The position numbers were made by a program, and so were the translations under genes. The notes beneath the pieces were generated by a model. The model had not been told where the DNA came from. It saw only the letters and a program-made list of their open reading frames with translations, and made no database searches. Below, piece by piece: positions 33,259 to 44,256 of a stretch of 64,000 nt of DNA (position 1 is its first letter; the number at the start of each line of letters is the position of its first letter). The DNA is taken from positions 1,550,001-1,614,000 of the forward strand of contig JAWWNJ010000037.1 of NCBI GenBank assembly GCA_037176885.1. The letters run 5' to 3'. Source of the DNA: Favolaschia claudopus (Eukaryota; Basidiomycota; Agaricomycetes; Agaricales; Mycenaceae).

Positions 33259-33737
33259 GCGCCTCGAAAGGTTGTCGGCGGACTCATAATCTGCCTCCGC
33301 GTGAGTTTCTCCTTTATCCCCAATATCGATGCGACTGACGTACCAGTGACTAGCATGCCGAGATAGAGAAGGGCTGAACAGCTAGAGATGGATAAGCTAT
33401 GATCTAGAGTATGCGAATCGACAATATGGGTGAAGATTCGGTGCGTATAATTATGGATTTTCCTCAGCGCTCGCCAAGCAACAACGAAGGTCGATGTATT
33501 CCACAGGAGAACGAGAGAGGAGCCAGTCCTCTTCCTCCCCTCGATTGAAAAGGATCGAGGACAGACACTTCGTACCTTTCATTCATCGTACGCATGTGAT
33601 TCTGAGTAGACCGATCGCGGCGACTTTGTAACCGTTACAGCATTCCGAAATGTCGGGCAGAACTCAGCGCTCGTTTCTTCCGCAAACTTCTCTTTCCACT
33701 ACCCCTCGCCTACTTACTACCTCAGTCCACCGGCGAA
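33259..33737. other. Region upstream of the Helitron gene
   Basis: Divergent upstream region between the F-box/nucleotidyltransferase-like gene and the Helitron protein. No TC-start terminus could be assigned with confidence. It might hold a further 5' exon of the minus-strand gene. Confidence 0.35.
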
Positions 33738-34749
33738 ATGCTACTGAGATATCTCGTTTGGCTCTTTATACTGCTCGTGCTGTGCGCATCAAATTTTGAA
33801 CCCTCGGGTTATGATTGTACACACTGTACTCCTGGACACAGTCCGGAAATGGCCTTGGTGCTATACTCGAACAATTTCAACTCGAAATGCGATCCCTTGT
33901 GCCAGCCTGGCTGCTTCTTGCCAGTCAACAGACCCGTTCAAATGCTGATGGTTGTATGTGCTTTCATATATTGCTGGAGTGACAGGTGGGACTCGGACAT
34001 AATATGTCGTCGTTTGCTGCGACTAATGGGTCGATATTCAATGCGTAAAATTGATTGGCGGGTCTGGCTAGTGACTGATTTATTGGCCTTCAGACGCAGT
34101 CGTCGGTTGGCTCTTCTTGCAGATCCTTATGCCACTTTTCGCTCGCGATTACGATCTTTGGTGACGGTTTGTTGTGTGTTAGCTGCTATCGCCTTCATTG
34201 TGATCCAGCCAGAACAACGCATACCGTGCGTCGATTACCGCGTACCCAGATATCGAGGAGGAGGGGTGAGTCGTAAGTTCGCTCTCGAGGAAGTGAAGCC
34301 GTTCGCCTTCAACGCGACCGCTGATGCTCTGCCTTTAAATGCTTCGCTGGAGATTCAATCCACTTGCTTAGTGAGAGATTTAACGGCGGACAAGCTGTCG
34401 GACAAAGCGGTCGTATACACCATATATCCCTTGCGCCTAATCGCACCCACTTTCACTAAAAGCCAATCCAAGCAGGCCGCCGCTTTGCATAACGTGCGTT
34501 TTCCTGCTAAAAGCAACAGTGCTGCGATGTGTCAAGCATTGGTGGACCACGCATGCTCTTGCGAAGATATCGCGGTCGCTTTTCGTGTTTTACCTGACCT
34601 TATGTCCGATACGAGACGGAAGATAAAAACAACTTCAATGGCCGCCTCAAGGTTGCGGCAGAAGACGGGGCGCGCAGAACCTAGCGAGGCTTTACGCAAG
34701 CAACGGGATTCGAAGAAAGAGGCGCCAGCCCCGAGTGCACCCCTTTCAT
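33738..34749 (+). CDS. Probable N-terminal exon of the Helitron protein
   Basis: An open frame of 339 codons directly before the Helitron frame. If the 36-nt stretch 34750-34785 (GTGCGT donor, CTGTAG acceptor) is an intron, this exon (1,012 nt) and the next (6,503 nt) join in phase to a 2,504-aa protein, removing the stop at 34757-34759. The C-terminal third (KALHNVRFPAKSN-like region, then VDHACSCEDIAVAFRVL) resembles the Cys/His-rich leader often found before Helitron Rep domains. The first 160 residues contain hydrophobic stretches (MLLRYLVWLFILLVLC and LVTVCCVLAAIAFIVI) that are odd for such a protein, so the true start may be further in. Alternatively it is a separate short gene. Confidence 0.45.
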
Positions 34750-34785
34750 GTGCGTGATCTTATGAACACCAAGCTCGTGCTGTAG

Positions 34786-37700
34786 GTGAAAATGAAAATG
34801 TCTTCCCGCCTCCCCCTGCTTCCGAGAGCTTGCGCCACAAAATTATTTCTGGCTTTTGTGAAGATATCTCGCCTGCCTCTTTCGAGGAAGCGGGATGCGC
34901 TGTGTGCGGATTATTGGTGCAAAAATCAAAACTGACCCCGAAGGACGATGTTATGTTCGACTGGGACTTACTGAATGTCGAGGACATGACCAGAAAGGAA
35001 CGGACGGCTGAAGGTGATCCTGTTGAGCGCTTAGAAGGTCCTGTCGTCGACAACACGTGTGATTATGTGTGCACAGATTGCGAAGACCAGTTGCTCAAAG
35101 CCAAGGTGCCTCTGCACGCCTTAGCGAACCATCTGTGGTTGGGTGATGTGCCTTGGCAATTGAGAAATCTTAGCTTTGCTGAGAAGATGATGATTTGCAG
35201 AGTCAGACATAATCGGTGTGTAGTGCGCGTCGCATCTGGAAGAGGGAAGCTGACTGCAAATGCTATTATGTTCCAGACACCAATTGTGAAAATTTACAAT
35301 GTCCTACCGTTAAGCGGGGATGAAATTAGTGAGGTTCTGGCATTTGTCTTCATCGGATCCGCTAAACCTACGGACGAAGATTACGTGCGCACCCCAATGT
35401 TGGTTCGGCGGGACAGAGTTCGTGCCGCGTTAGAATGGTTGAAATTAAACCACGTCGATTACGAGGCCTTGTGTATATCAAACGAAAATTTGGATGCGCT
35501 GCCCGAGTCTGGAATCCCTTGCGGGGTAGATTGGAAGCAGGTCGACGAGGGTGAATCTAATCTGGTTCCAGAAGCTATGAGCGTTGACAATACAGGTGAA
35601 GAAGACGAGGGGACGACCGCTGGTGCATGTTCGTTTGCGGTTGCTGGTTTGACTGGACAGGAGTATGATCCTCTCGACGTCAAAACTCTCAAAGCTAAAG
35701 CGTTGGCTCATCTAAAGTTGGGAGGTGGGACGCTCGGCGTAGGTCAAGCAGAGTCGCCTGAAAGTCTATTCCATAATGTGCAGCTGTACCCGTCCATGTT
35801 TCCTTGGTTGTTTCCTTATGGTCATGGCGGCATCGGTCACCCCGCACACAAAAATCGACTCTCAGAGGAAGCTCACAAGCGGAGATTACTAATGTATCAC
35901 GATAAGAGATTTCAAGTCGACTTGTACTTTCCGATGGTGGCTTTCAATGATTGCCAGATTAAAAGCGCGCGGACGGGAAGCCATTTAATGGTCAAGCGTC
36001 AAAATTTTAGAGACGTCGCGAATAGATTGGTAAACGCGGACCCAGCTGTCTTGACAGATTTGGCACGGAAGTTGGAGAAGGGCGAAAAAATTGTCAACAG
36101 AACGGCTCAGGAAAAAATATGCTTCGACTTGTTGGAAGATCTACAACACGTGGGAGGGCACGTACAAGGTTCTTTGACATCTAAGAAATATATGAGGAAT
36201 GAGGTGTGGTCGTTGATTGCCTATCGCGGAGCACCAACATGGTTCGTGACCTTCTCGCCTGTCGACAAAAATCATCCTCTATGCCTCTATTTTGCGGACG
36301 ACAAGATTGAATTTTCTCCCCGACTCCGAGGTTCCGATGAAAGGTTGAGACTCATCGCCCAGAACCCAGTGGCTGCCGCTCGCTTCTTCCATTTTGTGAC
36401 TGAGTTGTTCATTAAGCATATACTGGGTATGCAACCTGGATCAACTGCAGGATTATTTGGAGAAACCGATGCCTACTATGGGACAGTGGAGCAACAAGGC
36501 CGTTTGACGCTACACATGCATATGCTGATATGGATTAAACATGCTTTGTCCCCGCAGGAGCTGAGGGACCGATTGCTGGACGACGACGGAGAATTTCAAA
36601 AAGCCATGGTCGCCTATTTAGAATCGTGTCATGTTGGAGAATTTCTGACTGGAACAATGGACGAGGTCAAGACCAAAGTCCCCTACTTACCTCAATCTCG
36701 CAAAGGCCTGCATGACATTATGCCGGACGCGCCCGAAATTCAGATACCTTTGCGTTACGAAGATCCAACTCAGACATTACCAACTCCACCCCCTCCTCTG
36801 TGCGATGAGGGCCAATGTGAGGCCGATTGTGGGGTCTGCGAAGAATTAAATGAATGGTGGGTTAATCAAAAAGAAACGGTGGACGACTTGATACTGCGGT
36901 CAAATGTCCACACGTGCCGAAAGCCTGTGCCTGGAACCGACCACTCAAAGCCGCATCGGCAAGGAGCTCGCATGCGGGCCGAGGTACGCGGATGTTTACG
37001 GAAAGATGGTACTTGTTCCGCACGCTTTCCTCGGGACATCGTGCCGACCACCAGCGTTGATCCGGATGACGGATCAATCACGATGAAGAAATTAGAGTCG
37101 AACATCAACTGCGTTGCCCCGGACCTTACCTATTGTCTGCGTTGCAATACGGACGTGACTAGCTTGCTATCCGGTACAGCTATAAAGGCAGTCGTAGCCT
37201 ACATTTCTGATTATGTCACCAAGTCGAGCTTGAAGATGTACCATATGTTTGACGCAGTTCGCGCCGTGCTGGATAAGAATACAGAACGTTTGGGGTCCAC
37301 AGCAAAAGCCCGGGAGAATTCGCGCTATCTGCTGATGAACATGGTGAATTCCCTGACATCTAAATTGCAAATCGGAAGTCCTTTGGCTTCTCTATATCTG
37401 CTAGGAAATCCAGACCATTATACTAACATGCAATTTAAGATTTTTTGGTGGAAATCATATGTTACCGATGTGAAAACCGCCTGGAAGGAGTCGGAAGTGG
37501 AAGGGGATGATTGCCCTGACAGCCTCCAATCAATCGACTTTGATGAGGGACGGGAAGAAGACGCGAATGACAATCAGGGGGAAGCAGTAATATTGCGCAA
37601 AGGAATGAACGGGTATGTTGGGACAACGAACGTGGACGACTATAAGTACAGACCTCAAAGCTGTAAAAACATTTCACTTTACGATTATGTACAAATGTAC

Positions 37701-40700
37701 TCAAAAGCCAAGAGAACGAAGAAACAGCTTGAGGAATTTTTGGAAAGTGTAGACGAGTTGGCGATGTCGGATAGCACGGGAGACGACGACGAAGAATGCT
37801 GCGACCCTTTCGATCCGAACGACGAAGACTCAGATTTCGTGTCCTCCCATCCGTTTCACAGGAAGCACCCATTGTGGAAAAGCCATTTTATCAAACTGGA
37901 TCGCAGATGCCTTGTGAGCGTAGTGCCGAATTTTGTCGGTGGGTCGCTGCCAAGAAGTGATCAAGGAGATCGAGAACATTACTGTTGCACTATGCTGACT
38001 TTGTTCAAGCCGCGGCGGGATGGGACGGATTTGAAAGTGGAGGGAGAGACTTGGCACGAGGCTTTCGAGGGCTTCGCATTTGAGCCGAAAGCGAGATATC
38101 TAATGAAAAATTTCAACGTAAAATATGAATGCAACGACGCTAGAGACGACTTTTCTTATCAAGATAGAAAGAAGAGAGCAGAGCTTCCTACCTTTGGCCG
38201 TTCAGCTGACTCTGCAAACGAACTGGATGACTTCGAAGGTGAACTGGGGGAAGAACAGGACTTCGGTTTTCCTGGCGAAGACGATGATACTGAACTTGTC
38301 AAGGGGCCTAACCAAATTGCTAAGGAAATGGTAATGTTGAACGCCGAACGGGTGATGCGATCTTCAGGTTGGGTGGCCGAGCTGAATCAACCGGCGCCCA
38401 ACGTGCAAAAGATCGTACCGAAACAAAACTTGAGAGGCAGTCAATGGAAAACGACGATTGCTGGCCTTAGGGAAGCTGTACTCGCTAAGAAGAAGAAGAA
38501 CGCGCCTGCCATTAGATCGAAGAGAAAGGTGGCTGAGCATTACATTGGCAATACTGTGGTGACCCTCGACTCGTATTATTTTACTAAGTATTTTAAAGCT
38601 GTGTGTAAAAAAGCGCGGGGTGTCATTGACTCGGTGTCCACATCCTACAACTTAAATGCGGAACAGGAGAGGGCCTTTCGTATAGTAGCTAATCACGCGG
38701 TGGATGACACCGCACCTCCATTGCGCATGTATCTTGGTGGGGTGGGAGGAACAGGGAAAAGCCAAGTCATAAAAGCGTTGATCAAGTTCTTCGAGGACCG
38801 AGGTGAATCTCACCGGTTCATGGTCTTGGCCCCCACGGGTACAGCCGCGGCATTGTTGAACGGCAGTACATACCACTCCGTCTTAGGAATAAACGACGGG
38901 AATGATGCTGAGAAATCCGAAGGAAGTGGAATCCGGAAAGTTCGAGAGCGTCTGCGTGGTGTCGAATACATTTTCCTGGATGAAGTGTCTATGGTGTCCT
39001 GCCAAGCTATGTATAATATCAGTGCGAAGCTCGCTCTCGCTCTAGGCGAACACGACGAGCCTTTCGGTGGGATGAATATGATCTTCGCTGGTGATTTCGC
39101 CCAGCTTCCGCCCGTAAAGGCGAAAGCGCTGTACTCAAACGACATGTCGGTTCAACCGCGAGTTCACACTGGAATGTCTGCGACAGATCAGAAAAATTGT
39201 ATTGGCAAGATCTTATGGCACCAGATAACGACTGTGGTCATTTTGACCCAGAATATGCGACAGACTCTCGACACTCCGGAAGATCGGAGCTTCAGAAAAG
39301 CGCTGAGTAATATGCGTTACGCGGCATGCACTGCCGAAGATATCCGATTCTTGCAGTCTAGAACTGTGAGTGCACGGGCCGACGCTCCGTCGTTTCAAGA
39401 CGAGCATTTTCACAACGTATCCATCATTACTGCTCTGAACGCTCACAAGGACAGGATTAATGAGTTAGGATGCGAGCGATTTGCACGAGAAACCAATCAG
39501 GAGCTGACCGATTTCTTTTCAAACGACACCCTATCCAGTGGCGCAAATCAACCAGGGCGTCGCCCCACAATCGCAAGAAAGAAAAGGGTCGTGGACGCTG
39601 CGAAACAAATTCCTATGACTCGTCAACAGCAGCTTTGGAATGCTCAACCGAGTTTCACTCAATACAATATTCCAGGCAAACTCCGCATCTGTGCAGGCTT
39701 GCCTGTAATGATCCGAAATAACGACGCGACAGAGTTGTGTATCACAAAGGGCCAGGAGGGCACTGTCGTTGGATGGCAGGAAGCGATTGGAAATAGAGAC
39801 CAGCGAGTCTTGGATGTGCTGTTTGTGGAACTGACGAATCCGCCTAAAGATGTTAGCCTGCCCGGTCTTCCCAAGAACGTAGTCGCGTTGTCTCGAGCAA
39901 CGAAGGCTATGTGGTGCACTCTCCCTGACGACATGTCGGTCCAAATCTCGCGGGAACAAGTTCTTGTCTTACCGAATTTCGCCATGACGGACTACGCGTC
40001 TCAGGGTAAGACACGCGCCTGGAATGTCGTTGACTTGCATAATTGCAAGGACAGCCTATCATATTATACGGCGCTGTCTCGAGGTTCCACTGCGGCAGGT
40101 ACTGTGATCGTTCAAGGTATGGACACGACAAAAATCACCAAAGGTATCACTGGGTTTCTTCGGCAAGAACTGAGAGAATTAGAAATTCTTGATGAGATCA
40201 CTACGAAGTTATACAACGGGGATCTCGTGGGTGAGTTGAATCGTGTGGACCGTCGGGAGTTGATATCCGCTTACCGTAAACATCAGCGCAGAGTGCACGG
40301 TATTTCTGTTGCTGAAGACCTCCCGGTGAAGGAGCCTGGAATTGGTATTGGGTCCTGGAAACTGGTCGGCGACGACGCCAAAAAAAGTAAGAAAAAGAGA
40401 AAGGCAACAGATATAGAGACGCATTTGATTGAACCTAAGAGACCGAGGTCCATGGGACCTCGCGGATTGAGATGGGATGCTGCCGATTATTGCTGTGCGT
40501 ATGACAGCTTGTTCACGATTCTTGCAGCAATCTGGAGAGTGAACCCAGCTAAATGGTCGCAGAACTTCGCGACCATGAGTAAAACAATGAAGGTGCTAGG
40601 AGCAGGGTTTCAAAGACAATTGAGTAGGGTTGGTAGTCTCGAGGATGCTCGTGATGAGGTCCGGAAAACCTTTTGGATTATGGACGCTGGGAAATTTCCG

Positions 40701-41288
40701 AGAGGGCAATCTTACACTTACTTAAGTGACGTGTGCGAGGTTCTGTTCGGAGAATCAAATTGGGGCACGCACGTCGACAAATGCTTGCACTGCGGTGTGG
40801 TTGACCGTGAAAGAGCTGGATTGCGGGCGTTGAAATATATTGTGACCAGCGAATTCAGCTCGAACAACGGAGTATTAATTTCAATTGGTGGCTGGTTGAA
40901 CAATTACATGTTGCGAAGCTTAAGAGGAAGCTGTGCAAGATGTGGTGGAGGGTTGACTCGCATAAAAACAGCGAAAAAAAGCCCGCCTGTGTTGGTTTTT
41001 GTTCTGAGTTCACCGGACATCTGTATCGATACAAACTTGAGGCTGTTAGTGGACAACGTGGGTACAAATTATCGCATATCGGGTGTCGTATACAGCGGAA
41101 GAAAGCATTTCACTAGCAGAATCATTGAAAAGAACGGCGACATATGGTATAACGACGGAATAGAAACCGGAGAGGAATCGGTCTTTGAGGGCGTCCTCCA
41201 ATCTGAGGATGGCCAGTTTCTTAACTATTGTGTTACGGATGAGACGACTCGGGGGGCCGCCGCGGTCTTGTATATGTTAGCGGAATAG
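34786..41288 (+). CDS. Helitron Rep/helicase with C-terminal ubiquitin-peptidase-like domain
   Basis: A single open frame of more than 2,150 codons. In order: a CAVCGLL/CTDCEDQLL zinc-binding leader; a Helitron-like replication initiator with WFVTFSPVDKNHPL (about 36235), the two-His motif GRLTLHMHMLIW (36500) and the tyrosine motif AYISDYVTKS (37195); and a PIF1-type helicase with Walker A GGVGGTGKSQ (38740) and Walker B IFLDEVSMVS (38965). The initiator nicks and joins single-stranded ends in rolling-circle transposition and the helicase unwinds. After about 40450 comes an extra domain: DAADYCCAYDSLFTI (Cys box), two zinc-ribbon halves (CLHCG, CARCG), and KHFTSRII...WYNDG (His box), as in C19 ubiquitin peptidases. 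All catalytic motifs are intact, so the element may be autonomous. Confidence 0.85.
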
Positions 41289-42085
41289 ATCGTAGAATCC
41301 CACCGCAAGTCCGAGTTAGTAGACGGCAAGAGTGTTTGAGCCACATGTCATCATGACTCGCCTGATGACGCGTTTATTGGCGGATCAATATAGATAAGGA
41401 GCTTTATCAGTTTCTCCGCCAACAATCGGCGTACGTTCGGCTCAGTGGAAGCCGCAGTCACACACTAGCTCTACTTACTCCCTTCATGTCGATACTCATT
41501 CAAGGTGCTGGTGGACGCCCGTTTACTGAGTTTTCATTGCACGGATTCGACTGTTCGATGGTACCTGAATCTTGGCCCCTCTATGTGTCTCGGAGTACCG
41601 TCGTGGAGCTTGGCAATTACGGATCCGGAGGAGTTAGGGATATAGTTAAGTGTGCAATTAGCGAGGCATCGACTCAACGCTTCGCAAATCAGCGCGCCGC
41701 GGTTTTCAGTTCAAAGTTTCGGCCCTCCTCTATATGTGAGGCGCGGCTTCAGCTTCGGGGCGGACGCGCTCTCTTGAGATTGGAGCAGGGGTCGTATTTC
41801 GATCGATGCGATCCTTGACGCGAACGAAGGCTGATGTGCGAATTTGACAACGGGTGCCCTGAGATTGGCAACGGGGAGAAGCTTTCCGCCTCGATCTTTG
41901 CGCGGCGCAGTCGAGGATCGGAGGTGCAATCAACAGAGCAATGACATAGGTGCCTTTCGACTCAATTCTTTCTGCTGGGACGGAACGATGCCCACGATTT
42001 TCCGTTGTAAAGTAATTCGCCGATCGTCGCTTTCGGATTCATTATAAAGGACTGGTATTCGGTGCCTACCGTGCGTCCCCTGCCT
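41289..42085. other. Intergenic right of the Helitron, with weak 110-codon frame
   Basis: 41379-41421 has TATA-like AATATAGATAAGG inside long inverted arms (TTGGCGGA...TCCGCCAA). An unassigned plus-strand frame of 110 codons begins at 41486 (MSILIQGAGG) with no domain or paralogue, so I do not call it a gene. Nothing else is seen before 42086. Confidence 0.35.
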
Positions 42086-43226
42086 ATGAGTGACCCGTAT
42101 TCAAAATTCGTGAAGAGCATCGTGAAGCTCGGTCACGGTCGAGATGCTATCCTGTTGCGGCTGAAGTCGTGCGGCGACCTGGAGCTCTTCCATGTCGCAT
42201 GCCAAAATAAATTTTTGTTTCAAGTGGTAGCTGACATGATCAGAGGTCGGAATAGTCCGCCGGATCTCGATGAAATTGGTGAGGCTCTCTTGAATCCATG
42301 ACGCCCTTTCTAACACAACGGTGGGCAGGAAACGTCGCTCTCTCCCGGAATCCTGCAACCATCCTGTTGCCTGCGGAATTGAAGCTTGCCATTGCGGACC
42401 ACCTCGACCTTCGGTCCTTGCGCTTCATGTCTGAGGCCGATGAAGCTTTTGCCCCCGAATGTACCCGGATTATCGAGACGGTGATTTGTGACGCGTTCCG
42501 CGGAGTGGGATTGTGCTGGAAGTCGACCCAGTTCATGCTGTCTTGTGTAAAAGCATTCATAACCGGCGAGTTCTTGTATCACATTCTGCTTCGTTCGCGC
42601 GTGGAATGCTTCGGGGATAGCTTCGGGTCTTTGATTATCTTGGTCGAACTCGAGGAAAGTGTGGGCGCAGTGGCGAGCTTCATAGCGTCTGGCTCAGAAT
42701 ACGTGGTGGTGAGTGCTTGTCCTGTAAACGATCCTTTTATCTGACTATATGGGATCGAAACCTCTAGAACCTCGAGCAGGAGGGCGTATGCAATTCTTTC
42801 GTAACCATGTCTCGACCGTCCGACACTTTCAAGATCGAAATACGCGCATGCCTGTGCCGTGAGGCTTGGGTCTTAAAGCAACGTTCTACGCATCTCTTTA
42901 ACTGGCTCACAGCTACGAGCCTGTTCGTGGGGTACGACAAACTCACGTTTACCAGGCGAGCCATCGCAGGAGGGTCGCATGATGATTGCTTAGTTGGGGG
43001 AGATACGGAGAAAGGCGTAATGCTCTTGGAATACGACAGCGACCCGTCTCACTTGACCTGCCCTGCGATCGAACGGTCGAGCACGGACAATGAGTGTTTT
43101 ACCGTGGCGATTCCTGGTGGGTGGACGATGGCGGCGGTTGGAGAGCGCTCAAGGGTTTATTGGCGCTTGGGTTCTTGCAGTCACAGCGAATCTGCGGCTC
43201 GTTATATTCAAGTAATCGACCTGTAA
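42086..43226 (+). CDS. F-box protein with degenerate nucleotidyltransferase-like core
   Basis: Exons 42086-42278, 42329-42708 and 42780-43226 give 339 aa. Intron 1 (50 nt) contains TTTCTAACAC, a clear branch site, and hides an apparent ATGA overlap of two frames. Colinear paralogue of the gene at 31913-33258: exon 1 aligns, the F-box is LLPAELKLAIADHLDLRSL, and MSRPSDTFKIEI aligns with MTAASNPTTSINI. The C-terminal CPAIERSSTDNECF matches CPATIRVMVDRGCF. In the core the nucleotidyltransferase GS is GE (AFITGEFLYHIL) and the DVD carboxylates are lost (FGDSFGSLIILV), so this copy is probably not catalytic. It flanks the Helitron on the other side from its paralogue. Confidence 0.7.
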
Positions 43227-43639
43227 TGAATGGGGGCTCACTACTACGTTAAAATTATAGTTTCAAACGAAGTCAAATTTTATTGCAAGTATAGAACTAT
43301 ACAACACTACCTAAGTTGTATGCTACGAATATATATAAAATCCTAATATGCGTTCCAGTCGACTGTTCGTACCCGATTTCGGCGGCAACATCTGTAAAGA
43401 AAACAAATTGGAGTTACTTTCGGCAGTAGAATAGTGGCGCAGGGCACTCACGGGTTGCAGGAGCTTGCGAAAAGGAATGCTGACAGCGTCCAATGCATAT
43501 GTCGAGTCCATATCTAAGGTATGTCATTTCTCAGACTGGGAAGACGCCGTTTCGATCAACTGACCGCTTTCATATTCAGGTGTACAGAGTCGGCCTTCGG
43601 CTACAGCAAATATCTATACAAAAAAATATCTGAAACAGG
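43227..43639. other. AT-rich intergenic segment
   Basis: Contains the ends of two converging genes. A weak minus-strand frame (43323-43511) was seen but has no start, domain or splice support. Confidence 0.4.
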
Positions 43640-44256
43640 TCAGTACCTTGCAAGTAGTTAGAAGCAGAAGAAACGTACCTAGTAATCGGCTGGGCGGTGT
43701 CGCGCAAAACTTCTTCAACCTCGGCACACACGTCTGCGATCCCGAAACCCCAGAAATACTCTCGGTGCCAGTGTTTGCACGAGCAGTAGAACGATTCGAC
43801 GCCGAGGCCGCGCGAGCGGAGGCGAGCGTGGATAAGAGCCTCTGGGAAAAGGTCCGTTAGAGTAACAAAATAGAGAAATGGGCGTACCGGTGAGTTTGAC
43901 GCAAGTCGTGGGCCAGCAATACATCTAAGGTGAGCGGCCCGCATTTTTGGTACCCGCTCATACGCTGCTGAAGGTTGCCGGTAAGTCCGTACTTAATTTG
44001 CGGATGAAAAACCCCGGTCCTCCAGTCGAACACCCAGCGGAGGAGGGCGTAGATGTATCCGTGGTAGTCGTGATACAAATTCCAGTCGAGAAGAATTTCT
44101 GCGCGCACTTCGGGCGGGGAACGCGCGCTACAGGGCGTTAATCATTGTCGGGATGACCCCGCCCACTTACATAGCGTTGCGTTGGCTTATGCGTTCCGGT
44201 TCCGGGAGTTGGGGGTGTTGTGGGTAATGGGGAACGAAGGGTCGAGGGTAAGACAT
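43640..44256 (-). CDS. T5orf172/GIY-YIG-like protein, possibly frame-disrupted
   Basis: Exons complement(44256-44171, 44127-43888, 43841-43679) plus a last exon ending RY-stop at 43640. The protein starts MSYPRPFVPHYPQHP. Its core GYIYALLRW, HPQIKYGLTGNLQQRMSGY and ALIHARLRSRG, SCKHWHREYF fits the T5orf172 type of the GIY-YIG endonuclease superfamily as found in agaricomycetes; nuclease activity is not assured. Exon 2 ends in phase 2 but exon 3 needs phase 1 to read ALIHARL, a one-base mismatch. Either the donor is the poorer GTCAAA a few bases upstream (phase 1, giving HDLQALIHARL), or there is a frameshift and this is a pseudogene. Confidence 0.5.

Larger units (their letters stand above)
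33738..41468 (+). mobile_element. Helitron transposon, ends not fixed
   Basis: The element is defined by its Rep/helicase gene. A candidate 3' end is a 5-bp-stem hairpin at 41438-41454 (CGGCT, 7-nt loop, AGCCG), then 10 nt, then CTAG at 41465-41468, which fits the Helitron rule of a hairpin 10-12 nt before CTRR. The next base is C rather than the usual T, which weakens it. The 5' TC end was not found; 33738 is only the first codon of the upstream open frame. Confidence 0.5.

Noticed and set aside
42062..42301. A separate 79-codon gene overlapping the next frame by ATGA
   Set aside because: A 50-nt intron with a CTAAC branch site joins both frames, and the joined protein aligns with the paralogue at 31913. 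It is exon 1 of one gene.
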